Below, one piece after another: positions 1 to 6,173 of a stretch of DNA of 15,199 nucleotides. Source of the DNA: Bacteroidota bacterium (GTDB taxonomy: Bacteria; Bacteroidota; Bacteroidia; Bacteroidales; Prolixibacteraceae); the NCBI GenBank assembly GCA_023488865.1, contig JAMDDG010000281.1, positions 1 through 15,199 on the forward strand, read 5' to 3'. The position numbers and the translations under genes are program-made. Positions within the stretch are counted from its first letter, which is position 1, and each line of letters starts with the position of its first letter. Under the pieces are notes generated by a model. The model saw only the letters and a program-made list of their open reading frames with translations. It had not been told where the DNA came from and searched no databases.

Positions 1-107
1 AGTACATCCAAAAGGATGAATATGTGGAAGTTACGCCAAAATCGATCCGGTTGAGAAAGATTAAACTGAGCGAAATCGAGCGCAAAAGATCTTCAAAAAA
101 CAGCTAA
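1..107 (+). CDS. typA: GTP-binding protein TypA/BipA, C-terminal end (5' part outside window)
   Basis: Only the last 34 codons are present, read from base 3 and ending in TAA at 105-107. The fragment contains DEYVEVTPKSIRLRKI, which matches the very conserved C-terminal stretch of TypA/BipA, a ribosome-binding translational GTPase involved in ribosome assembly and stress or low-temperature growth. The highly basic tail (ERKRSSKNS) is usual for Bacteroidota members. No GTPase motif is visible because the G domain lies upstream of the window. A hairpin terminator follows 34 bases after the stop, so typA is the end of its transcription unit. The identification rests on a short but characteristic segment. 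Confidence 0.85.
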   Translation, partial: YIQKDEYVEVTPKSIRLRKIKLSEIERKRSSKNS

Positions 108-141
108 TACAACTTCCCTACCGGAAAACAAAAATAACAAC

Positions 142-171
142 AAACCCGAGTCCTTACCAGGAGTCGGGTTT
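142..171 (+). terminator. Rho-independent-type terminator after typA
   Basis: An 8-bp stem (AAACCCGA with TCGGGTTT) is extended by TCCT/AGGA after one G-G mismatch, closing a TACC loop. The downstream T-run is weak (TGCTATTTATT). Its position just after typA supports a terminator role. Confidence 0.75.
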
Positions 172-184
172 GCTATTTATTGGA

Positions 185-460
185 GCCAGGCTAAAGCCCT
201 GTCTATTTTTACCCTCTAATCCGTTGGCTGAAGCCAACGGCAATGAATGGATCCAACCCAAGTTACAGCTAACAATCAGATGATTCATTCCAGCGTGGAT
301 GAAGTCAACGGCAATAAATGGATTCAACCCCGCCGGGGTTGAATGTTAATAACCGCGGGTGAAACCCGTGGAAAAGGCAATCCTCACCAATCATCAACCC
401 TGTCAGGGTTGAATGAATATCCAACAGCTGGCGGTGAAACCCACAATTGAACGGGTAAAA
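185..460. repeat. Cluster of short REP-like palindromes
   Basis: Several small hairpins follow one another. At 221-240 a 9-bp stem closes on GA (CCGTTGGCT/AGCCAACGG). At 322-344 a 10-bp stem closes on GCC (ATTCAACCCC/GGGGTTGAAT). At 353-371 an 8-bp stem closes on GAA (CCGCGGGT/ACCCGTGG, one G-U). At 394-412 an 8-bp stem closes on GTC. About 25 bp recur almost exactly at 235-259 and 306-330 (CAACGGCAATGAATGGAT and its variant). Decayed versions lie at 185-201, 291-312 and 425-456. Modules of the type 'ttcaacccc-ggggttgaa' plus 'cgggtgaaacccg' are dispersed through many Bacteroidota genomes. An ORF of 66 codons on the minus strand here is an accident of the repeats. No protein-coding gene is supported. 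Confidence 0.75.
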
Positions 461-644
461 TCGTTTGGAAAACCAAAATATATCTTCAAAAAGGTACTTT
501 CTCACCCACCTTTTAATCTTTTTTGCAATAAAAAATAAATTTTTTCACAAAAAACAAAGGCCAGCCTGATCAGAATTTCGTTTTTTTTACTTTATATATA
601 ATTGAATATCTGATATTTTATAAATATGTCCAAAATATTTTTAA
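461..644. other. AT-rich intergenic stretch with no gene
   Basis: This is long A/T-rich DNA with no ORF, tRNA or convincing hairpin. The ten bases AAGGTACTTT (491-500) recur inverted at 717-726, on the far side of the padR operator. That could be chance or a weak accessory site sharing the GGTACT half-site. Confidence 0.4.
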
Positions 645-679
645 AAATATGGTACTATGTGTTGCATAGTACCATATTT
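645..679. promoter_or_regulatory. Candidate PadR operator: 15-bp perfect inverted repeat
   Basis: The arms AAATATGGTACTATG (645-659) and CATAGTACCATATTT (665-679) are perfect reverse complements separated by TGTTG. PadR-family repressors are dimers that bind palindromes of ATGT...ACAT type, and many repress their own operons. The core here (TACTATG...CATAGTA) fits that style. The site lies 110 bases upstream of padR, and its central TTG can serve as the -33 element of the promoter, so bound repressor would cover the promoter. Binding by this PadR is inferred from position and symmetry. Confidence 0.65.
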
Positions 680-693
680 AATATATATATTTG
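662..693 (+). promoter_or_regulatory. Putative promoter of the padR-pspC operon
   Basis: TTG at 662-664, a 21-base spacer, then TATATTTG at 686-693 matches the Bacteroidota primary-sigma consensus (TTTG, 19-21 bases, TAnnTTTG). Transcription would start near 698, giving a leader of about 90 bases before padR. The -33 TTG is in the centre of the palindrome at 645-679. Confidence 0.55.
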
Positions 694-789
694 TATCGCC
701 TACTTCAGTGTAATGGAAAGTACCTTATTGATACTTATAGCTCAAAAAGTAGCCCAATTAAATATTGAAACGGATTAATTGCAACTAAA

Positions 790-1113
790 ATGAATATAGA
801 CAATTCTAAAGCACAGATGAGGAAAGGGATACTGGAATACTGCATATTGCTGATCCTTTCCAAAAAACCGTTGTATGCTTCAGACATCATCGGTGAGCTG
901 AAATCTGCCCAAATGATTGTGGTGGAAGGAACGCTCTATCCTTTGCTTACCCGGCTTAAAAATGACGGGTACCTCTCCTACAAATGGGAAGAGTCTCTAC
1001 AGGGACCACCCCGCAAATATTACGAACTGACCCCTCTAGGCGGAACATTTTTGAAAGAACTGGAAATCTCCTGGGCAGAATTAGTGGATGCGATACAAAA
1101 ACTAAAAGGATAA
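790..1113 (+). CDS. PadR-family transcriptional regulator
   Basis: This 107-residue protein is a winged-helix repressor of the short PadR subfamily, whose length is usually 100-115. It opens with the typical QMRKGILEYCILLIL (9-23), the first helix. The recognition helix and wing are at about 45-85, with EGTLYPLLTRLKNDGYL and the wing motif GPPRKYYELTPLG. A short C-terminal dimerisation helix ends at 106. The ATG at 790 fits the family start and follows an A-rich stretch, with no Shine-Dalgarno as expected in this phylum. It is the first gene of an apparent operon with pspC (80-base gap) and the DUF4252 gene. A palindrome covering the promoter suggests autorepression. The inducing signal cannot be read from sequence; membrane or envelope stress is inferred from the pspC partner. 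Confidence 0.9.
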   Translation: MNIDNSKAQMRKGILEYCILLILSKKPLYASDIIGELKSAQMIVVEGTLYPLLTRLKNDGYLSYKWEESLQGPPRKYYELTPLGGTFLKELEISWAELVDAIQKLKG

Positions 1114-1125
1114 AATATTAGGTAG

Positions 1126-1146
1126 GGGCAGCCCTTGTGGCTGTCC
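1126..1146. repeat. Small hairpin between padR and pspC
   Basis: GGGCAGCC pairs with GGCTGTCC (one G-U) around the loop CTTGT. The text around it (GTAGGGGCAGCCCTTGTGG) resembles a dispersed palindrome family seen between genes in many bacteria. With no T-run it is unlikely to be a full terminator. It could process or partly attenuate the padR-pspC message. Confidence 0.45.
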
Positions 1147-1193
1147 ATCAAGACAAATAGAAAATAAAAAACCAAAGATAAACAACAAGAAAA

Positions 1194-2801
1194 ATGAAGA
1201 AGACATTGACCATCAACCTGAGCGGATCCGTTTTTCACATCGATGATGATGCCTATGAAAAACTTTACGCCTACCTGAACAACATCAACCGACATTTTGG
1301 AAGTGATGAAGATGCCAAAGAGATTGTTGAAGACATTGAAGCAAGAATTGCTGAAATCTTTGCCGAAAAGGTCAAAAACGGTGGCGAAGTAATCAACATT
1401 TCCCACGTCGAAGAAGTAATTGTGATAATGGGCACACCGGAAGCCATCTCAAACGAAGAGGAAGAAAAAGGAAAAGAAAAAGAGAAAGTGACAGAAAAGA
1501 AGCCGTTCCGCACAAGAGGGAAAAGACTTTACCGTGATTCCGAAGACCGTGTTTTGGGAGGTGTTTGCAGTGGATTGGGCGTCTATTTCGATATCGACCC
1601 GGTCATAATCAGGATTTTGTTTGTAGTGGCTTTCTTCATCCCGATAAGCAGTCTTTTGATTTATTTGATATTATGGATTGTAGTGCCCAAGGCAACCAGT
1701 ACTGCCCAACGGCTTGAGATGAGAGGAGAAGAGGTAAATATTGACAACATTTCCAAATCAATCAAAGAAGAGATCCTGGATGTGAAAGAAAACTTCAGAA
1801 ATTACCGAAACTCTCCTGCTTATACCCAAAGTAGAAGTGGCATGCGCGAGGTAGGCAACACCCTGGTTTCTGTCCTTAAGGTATTGGGAACGATCCTGCT
1901 GGTCATTATTGGCATACCGTTCCTGATTATTGGGGTTGTTTTGTTATTCGTCCTGTTCACAGTGATTTTCGCCTCTGGTCATTTAATGAACATCACCCCA
2001 TTTGGCAACGGCCTGGATCATCTTCATTTCATTTTTGCAAATGGCCATGTGCTAAGCTGGCTGGGCTTCGGGTTAATTTTAGTAGTCGGCATTCCCATTC
2101 TATTGCTGATATATGCGGGAATCAAAATGATCTTCAGGATTAAAACCAACAACCACATCCTGGGTTTTGTATTTGCAGGATTGTTTATCGTCGGTATTCT
2201 TATTCTGACCGTCAGCGGAAGCAGAACTTTCGGGGGATTCAGCAAATCAGCTACTGTCACCAACCATGAAAGCCTGACCACTCAGTCCGACACGCTCTAC
2301 CTTACAGCCCTTCAAGGACAAGGTGAAAAGGAATTGGAAGCCACCTATGATCCTGACTTCAACTTTAATGATTTCAAGATAGGCGAGCAAGACGGTAAAG
2401 AGATTCTGATCGGTCGCCCCCGGCTTCAGGTAGAAAAGGGCGATGAAAAATATTTTGGCCTGACAGTCAATAAGATATCCAGAGGAATGAACTTTACCAA
2501 CGCCAGACAAAATGCTGAGGATATTCTTTTCAATTACCAAATGAAAGATTCGACGATTAACGTTCAAAGCTCCTATCTGCTTCCCAAAATCTGGAGAAAC
2601 CAACGCGTCAATCTGAAATTATATGTCCCGGTAGGGAAGACTATTTATCTCGATGAATCTGTCAAACCTATTCTTCGGGATGTTAAAAACACCTCAGACA
2701 CTTTTGACGATGATATGGTTAACAAATACTGGACCATGAAACCAGAGGGACTGACGTTGGTCAACAGGGCAATTCCAAATGTAAAACCTATAAAAAAGTA
2801 A
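1194..2801 (+). CDS. PspC-domain membrane protein, long Bacteroidota type
   Basis: The protein has 535 residues, against about 120 for E. coli PspC. Residues 1-90 form the cytoplasmic N-terminal domain usual in this clade (MKKTLTINLSGSVFHID..., INRHF, IEARIAEIF). A charged Glu/Lys linker spans 88-104. The PspC domain is at about 109-166, with RLYRDSEDRVLGGVCSGLG, YFDIDP and a hydrophobic helix at 140-164. Three more membrane segments lie at about 226-260, 286-314 and 321-341, arranged like a LiaI-LiaF-type membrane region. Residues 342-535 are polar and probably form the outer Toast-rack-like beta domain known from this family. PspC proteins sense or buffer damage to the inner membrane. No pspA or pspB is nearby. 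It lies between padR and the DUF4252 gene, the latter only 4 bases on, so the three are probably co-transcribed and repressed by PadR. Confidence 0.9.
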   Translation: MKKTLTINLSGSVFHIDDDAYEKLYAYLNNINRHFGSDEDAKEIVEDIEARIAEIFAEKVKNGGEVINISHVEEVIVIMGTPEAISNEEEEKGKEKEKVTEKKPFRTRGKRLYRDSEDRVLGGVCSGLGVYFDIDPVIIRILFVVAFFIPISSLLIYLILWIVVPKATSTAQRLEMRGEEVNIDNISKSIKEEILDVKENFRNYRNSPAYTQSRSGMREVGNTLVSVLKVLGTILLVIIGIPFLIIGVVLLFVLFTVIFASGHLMNITPFGNGLDHLHFIFANGHVLSWLGFGLILVVGIPILLLIYAGIKMIFRIKTNNHILGFVFAGLFIVGILILTVSGSRTFGGFSKSATVTNHESLTTQSDTLYLTALQGQGEKELEATYDPDFNFNDFKIGEQDGKEILIGRPRLQVEKGDEKYFGLTVNKISRGMNFTNARQNAEDILFNYQMKDSTINVQSSYLLPKIWRNQRVNLKLYVPVGKTIYLDESVKPILRDVKNTSDTFDDDMVNKYWTMKPEGLTLVNRAIPNVKPIKK

Positions 2802-2805
2802 AAAA

Positions 2806-3312
2806 ATGAGCTTCTTTTATCGTGTAGGCATCCTGATTGCCATGCTCCTCTCCTTTTTGTCCGGTTTCGGACAAAGCATGTCGCAAAAGATCTACGACCG
2901 CTATCCCAAAGAGGCAGGCTTCACCTACTTCTCCTTTTCCAAATCGATGATCGATGCACTCAATTTGAATATGGATGAGGAAGGCAAAAAAATTACCGGT
3001 GATTTTCGGGAATGCCGGGTATTGATTTACAATGCAGAGAAAGGAAATTTAAAACACTTTTCTGAAGATATTTCCAAAGAGTTGGGCTCGCTCCGCTACG
3101 AACAGGTTCACCCCAAAAATGAAAAACCAACAGATGATGCTGAGTTTTGGATCGAAGGTAAAGGAAACAGGGTTACAGAATGCCATATTATCCTGGGCAA
3201 CAAGGACAAAGGAAACAACAAAAACTCATCTTTGCTGATTTCCTTCTATGGTAATTTTAAAGTGGAAGACCTGAAAAAGCTTGAGACAATAGGTCAAAAG
3301 CAGAGCGAATAA
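2806..3312 (+). CDS. DUF4252-like exported protein
   Basis: The protein has 168 residues. Residues 1-22 are a signal peptide (hydrophobic GILIAMLLSFLSGF, then GQ at the likely cleavage site), so it is exported to the periplasm; no lipobox cysteine is seen. The mature part starts SQKIYDRYPKEAGFTYFSFS, followed by SMIDALNL and RVLIYNAE. This resembles DUF4252, a Bacteroidota family of unknown function with a 'fd+y....gft.v.iSk.m' opening and a central beta strand. It begins 4 bases after the pspC stop and is surely translated from the same mRNA. Two nearby cysteines (70, 126) could form a disulphide. A role in envelope stress is inferred only from the operon. The DUF4252 assignment is from pattern memory, not a search. 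Confidence 0.75.
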   Translation: MSFFYRVGILIAMLLSFLSGFGQSMSQKIYDRYPKEAGFTYFSFSKSMIDALNLNMDEEGKKITGDFRECRVLIYNAEKGNLKHFSEDISKELGSLRYEQVHPKNEKPTDDAEFWIEGKGNRVTECHIILGNKDKGNNKNSSLLISFYGNFKVEDLKKLETIGQKQSE

Positions 3313-3321
3313 CAAAATAAT

Positions 3322-3401
3322 GTTTAAAAAGTTTGAAGGGTCTATGGGGTTTGAAGGGTTAACCTCCACCCAACATTTCAAACGTTTCAAACATTTCAAA
3401 C
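3322..3401. repeat. 9-mer-based inverted repeat between DUF4252 gene and map
   Basis: Units GTTTGAAGG occur at 3331-3339 and 3349-3357, exactly two 9-base periods apart. They are followed on the other strand by three tandem 9-mers, (A/G)TTTCAAAC in type, at 3372-3401. The two halves can pair (GTTTGAA with TTCAAAC), so the block could act as a terminator between the convergent DUF4252 gene and map. The 30 bases 3372-3401 recur exactly, inverted, at 5205-5234. Confidence 0.7.
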
Positions 3402-3413
3402 AATATAAACTAA

Positions 3414-4190
3414 TTACGTTGTCTGATATTCTCCCGAAACATCAGTAAGCACTTCACAACCCGTTTCAGTTACCAAAAGCGTGTGTTCAAACTGCGCAGA
3501 TAATTTATTATCCACGGTGCGGGCAGTCCAGCCATCATGCTGATCCACTTTCACACGGGGTTTCCCCTCGTTGATCATCGGTTCGATGGTGAAAATCATA
3601 CCTGGTTTCATCTTTGGACCGCTGTTTTTGCGGGCTGCATGATCGACCTGCGGATCTTCATGAAACTCAACCCCAACGCCATGTCCGCAAAATTCGTAAA
3701 CCACGCTAAAGCCTTGTGACATAGCATATCTGTTGATAAAATAACCGATATTGCCAAAATAATTACCCGGTATAACCTGCTGAATGCCCAGGTTCAGGCA
3801 TTGTTTGGTTACCTTGATCAACTTCTGCGCCTGAGCCGACACCTCCCCCACAACAAACATCTTGCTGGTATCCCCATAATATCCATCCAGAATGGTCGTC
3901 ACATCCACATTGAGGATATCCCCTTTTTTAAGAATTGTTTTATCGGAAGGAATGCCATGACAAACCACTTCATTCAGGGAAATGCAACAGGATTTGGTAA
4001 AGCCATTGTAATCTAAAGTAGCCGGGATAGCCTTCTTATCGACCATGTAGTGATGGATCAGGCTATCCAGGTATTCGGTTGAAACGCCCTCTTTGATAAA
4101 AGGTTCGATATAAAGTAAAGTCTCGCCTGCCAGTTTGGAGCTTTTCCTGATTCCTTCAATCTGTTCAGCGGTTTTGATCAAGATGTTCAT
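3414..4190 (-). CDS. map: Type I methionine aminopeptidase
   Basis: The protein has 258 residues, close to the 264 of E. coli MetAP. It removes the initiator methionine from nascent proteins. All active-site residues can be placed: metal ligands D96 (ILNVDVT), D107 (GYYGDTS), H170 (CGHGVG), E203 (TIEPMI) and E235 (QFEHT), and the substrate-binding histidines H78 (VCHGIP) and H177 (EFHEDP). Numbering is within one residue of the E. coli enzyme. The ATG at 4188-4190 gives the family start (MNILIKTAEQIEGIRKSSKLAG). Unlike many bacteria, map is not in the ribosomal-protein/secY cluster here. It follows miaA on the same strand after a 79-base gap that holds a 56-bp palindrome and a putative promoter, so it probably has its own transcript. 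Confidence 0.97.
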   Translation of the reverse strand: MNILIKTAEQIEGIRKSSKLAGETLLYIEPFIKEGVSTEYLDSLIHHYMVDKKAIPATLDYNGFTKSCCISLNEVVCHGIPSDKTILKKGDILNVDVTTILDGYYGDTSKMFVVGEVSAQAQKLIKVTKQCLNLGIQQVIPGNYFGNIGYFINRYAMSQGFSVVYEFCGHGVGVEFHEDPQVDHAARKNSGPKMKPGMIFTIEPMINEGKPRVKVDQHDGWTARTVDNKLSAQFEHTLLVTETGCEVLTDVSGEYQTT

Positions 4191-4204
4191 CTGCCATTTT
4201 TTTG

Positions 4205-4234
4205 TAAAGTTAGAGCTATTCTTTAAAAGAGCAA
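4205..4234 (-). promoter_or_regulatory. Putative map promoter
   Basis: On the minus strand TTG (4234-4232), 19 bases, then TAACTTTA (4212-4205) fits the Bacteroidota pattern with one mismatch (A for the final G of TAnnTTTG). It lies just downstream of the palindrome and 14 bases before the map ATG. Confidence 0.35.
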
Positions 4235-4237
4235 TAG

Positions 4238-4293
4238 TTTGTAATGAAGCTTCTAAAATGAGCTTAAGCTCATTTTAGAAGCTTCATTACAAA
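4238..4293. repeat. Perfect 56-bp palindrome at the 3' end of miaA
   Basis: The 28 bases 4238-4265 are the exact reverse complement of 4266-4293, with no spacer. The centre is AGCTT|AAGCT. One arm encodes the last seven codons of miaA (FVMKLLK) and the centre holds its TGA stop (4272-4270), so the other arm is an exact inverted copy of the gene's end. In RNA it would form a strong, long stem and may end miaA transcription, though the following U-run is poor. Confidence 0.9.
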
Positions 4294-5181
4294 TCCAACC
4301 TTCTCCTCCATCGGTAAAAACCCATCTAACCAGTGAATTTCGAAACCCTCCCTTTCCATCTTTCGGAACCAGGTCATCTGACGTTTCGCGAACTGGTGAA
4401 TGGCAATATTCAACTTCTCAAACATCTCCTCCCGGGAGAGTTCTCCCGTCAGATAGAGCGTTAAAAATTTGTATTCCAATCCGTAATAGGTCAGCTCCTC
4501 TGGTGTTAAACCTTTGTCCAACAAGCCTTTTACTTCTTCGATCATCCCTTCGTCCAACCGCTGTTTCAATCGGGTTGTGATACGTTCGCGGCGGGTACTC
4601 CGGTCAAATTGGACACCGACAATCAGTGAATTGATCTTGGGAAATTCAAATTCCAAATCCGGGTGATGTGATAGATATTCCTCTATTTCTATAGCCCTGA
4701 TCGCCCTGTTTTTGTTTTCTGTATCACTGCTGTTATGGACTGTTTTGTAGCCCATCAGCATCCTGGTAAGTTCTTCGAGGGATAATTGCGACAACTCCTC
4801 CCTTCTATGCTTGTTGGAAGGCACTTGAGTCAATTTGTAACCCTTTAGGACTGCTTCCAGATATAACCCGCTTCCGCCACAAAAGACCGGGAACCTGCCT
4901 CGTAAACGGATATCATCATAGGCCCGGGCAAACTGGCACTGGAATTCGAAAACATTGTACTGTGCCCCGGCTTCAGCCATATCGATCAGGTGATAGGGTA
5001 TTTTTTCACCTTCAACTGTATAATCAGCCAGATCTTTACCAGTTCCCAGGTCCATGCCCCTATAAATCTGTCTGGAATCTGCTGAAAGTACTTCCCCATT
5101 AAGCCGACGGGCCATCTGTGCCGCTAACTGGGTTTTACCTGTGGCTGTAGGGCCAAGGATGGTGAGCATGTCGTATTTCAT
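4270..5181 (-). CDS. miaA: tRNA dimethylallyltransferase
   Basis: The protein has 303 residues, the normal length. MiaA adds a dimethylallyl group to A37 of tRNAs that read codons starting with U, including the tRNA-Ser(TGA) and tRNA-Trp in this window. The P-loop GPTATGKT is at 10-17. The conserved D35 of SADSRQIYRGMDLGTGK is the likely catalytic base. FCGGSGLYLEAVLKG (100-114) is the next conserved block, and the C-terminal AKRQMTWFRK motif is present. The ATG at 5179-5181 is the family start. The last seven codons lie in a perfect palindrome, so any change there would alter both arms. The divergent smpB gene starts 127 bases away across a repeat-rich gap. Confidence 0.97.
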   Translation of the reverse strand: MKYDMLTILGPTATGKTQLAAQMARRLNGEVLSADSRQIYRGMDLGTGKDLADYTVEGEKIPYHLIDMAEAGAQYNVFEFQCQFARAYDDIRLRGRFPVFCGGSGLYLEAVLKGYKLTQVPSNKHRREELSQLSLEELTRMLMGYKTVHNSSDTENKNRAIRAIEIEEYLSHHPDLEFEFPKINSLIVGVQFDRSTRRERITTRLKQRLDEGMIEEVKGLLDKGLTPEELTYYGLEYKFLTLYLTGELSREEMFEKLNIAIHQFAKRQMTWFRKMEREGFEIHWLDGFLPMEEKVGFVMKLLK

Positions 5182-5204
5182 CGATTGATTCTATTGTTCA
5201 TGAA

Positions 5205-5276
5205 GTTTGAAATGTTTGAAACGTTTGAAATGTTATCAACTTTATAAACATTTTAAACCCCATCAACTTTTCAAAC
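5205..5276. repeat. 9-mer-based repeat between miaA and smpB
   Basis: Bases 5205-5234 are three and a third tandem copies of GTTTGAAAT/GTTTGAAAC and match 3372-3401 exactly in inverted orientation. Looser TTTCAAAC-type units follow to 5276, again with CAAACCCCAT-like text shared with the other copy. The element sits between divergent genes. An open frame runs through it into smpB but is not likely to be translated. Confidence 0.75.
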
Positions 5277-5296
5277 CATTCTATCGCCCCTTTTGC

Positions 5297-5304
5297 TATT
5301 TTTG
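5297..5304 (+). promoter_or_regulatory. -7 promoter element of smpB
   Basis: TATTTTTG matches TAnnTTTG perfectly, but no TTG is found 19-21 bases upstream. Only four bases separate it from the smpB ATG at 5309, so the transcript may begin at or next to the start codon. Confidence 0.4.
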
Positions 5305-5308
5305 TACC

Positions 5309-5770
5309 ATGAAGACAGCGTTTCAGCAAAATATCAACATCCGGAACAAAAGGGCGAGTTTCGACTACGAATTTATTGAAAAATTTGTTGCGGGGATCGT
5401 TTTGCTCGGAACTGAGATCAAATCGATCAGGTTGGGAAAAGTAAGCATGAACGATGCCTACTGCCATTTTCTGGATGGGGAGATGCTGATCAAAAACCTT
5501 TCTATCTCCGCTTATGATTTTGGCACTTGTAACAACCACGAGGTATTACGGGAACGTAAACTGCTGTTGAACAAGAAAGAGCTTCGTAAAATGGAGCGAA
5601 AAGTAAAGGAGAATGGATTGACCATTATTCCTGTCCGTTTATTCCTGAATGACAAAGGATTGATTAAAGTTGAAATTGCATTGGCCAAGGGCAAACATTC
5701 GTACGATAAAAGGGCAACCCTCAAAGACAAAGATGCAAAACGCGAAATGGACCGGCACGAAAAATATTAA
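5309..5770 (+). CDS. smpB: SsrA-binding protein SmpB
   Basis: From the ATG at 5309 the protein has 153 residues, normal for SmpB. It binds tmRNA and delivers it to stalled ribosomes for trans-translation. Family hallmarks are NIRNKRASFDYEF near the N-terminus, GTEIKSIRLGKVSMNDAYC in the OB-fold core, GLTIIPVRLFLNDKGLIKVE, and the basic C-terminal tail KGKHSYDKRATLKDKDAKRE that enters the decoding site. A longer frame opens at 5207 and adds 34 residues, but those come from the intergenic repeat and lack family similarity. A -7 promoter box ends four bases before 5309, which also supports this start. It converges on the DUF190 gene with a 32-base gap and no clear terminator. Confidence 0.95.
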   Translation: MKTAFQQNINIRNKRASFDYEFIEKFVAGIVLLGTEIKSIRLGKVSMNDAYCHFLDGEMLIKNLSISAYDFGTCNNHEVLRERKLLLNKKELRKMERKVKENGLTIIPVRLFLNDKGLIKVEIALAKGKHSYDKRATLKDKDAKREMDRHEKY

Positions 5771-5802
5771 ATAATGGATTATTTGAAGTTCGTCGTTAAG
5801 TC

Positions 5803-6171
5803 TTAGAAATGAAAAAATCCTTTCTTTTTCCCTTGTTTGAACAGTACAATTGACGCTTTCTCTGAGGTGATCAGGCAACCGGTGCTTATTTTGTCAAACC
5901 AGGGGAGGATTTTTTGGGTAAATAGTTCAATTTTATCTGCTTCATCCACAATTTCGATGACCACAGGCAGTTTCTCGGTGATCTCCCAAAACCTCACCGA
6001 GCGGACTATGCTGCTTGAACCAAACCCCATCGCCCCTTTTAACACTGTGGCTCCTGATAAGCCATAGCGTTTGGCAGCAAAAACGAGGGTTTCATACAAT
6101 AATCCATGTTTGAATTTATCTGTCGAGCTGACGTAAATGCGCAGCATCCGGGCTTCTGTTTTGGTTTCCAT
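5803..6171 (-). CDS. DUF190 (PII-like) protein, fluoride-channel partner
   Basis: This 122-residue cytosolic protein shows the DUF190 pattern: an N-terminal strand RMLRIYVSSTDKF, the helix YETLVFAAKRYGL (26-38), then SGATVLKGAMGFG (39-51) and the strand VVIEIVDEADKI. The fold of this family is ferredoxin-like and resembles PII signalling proteins. It is often encoded next to crcB/fluC, as here, where it starts 2 bases after the crcB stop. A regulatory or accessory role in fluoride export is inferred from that linkage; its exact activity is not known. A very basic and aromatic tail (KQGKKKGFFHF) ends the protein. METKTEARM precedes the core, and an internal ATG at residue 9 could be used instead. 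Confidence 0.85.
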   Translation of the reverse strand: METKTEARMLRIYVSSTDKFKHGLLYETLVFAAKRYGLSGATVLKGAMGFGSSSIVRSVRFWEITEKLPVVIEIVDEADKIELFTQKILPWFDKISTGCLITSEKASIVLFKQGKKKGFFHF

Positions 6172-6173
6172 GG

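Noticed and set aside
305..505. 66-codon frame on the minus strand
   Set aside because: It is made of the REP-like palindromes, has no family resemblance and no promoter.
3322..3401. CRISPR-like array
   Set aside because: The repeats are 9-base tandem units without spacers, and no cas gene is near.
5207..5308. 34-residue N-terminal extension of SmpB
   Set aside because: It is translated 9-mer repeat DNA; the family start MxxxxQQNINIRNKRA begins at 5309 and a -7 promoter box lies within the extension.
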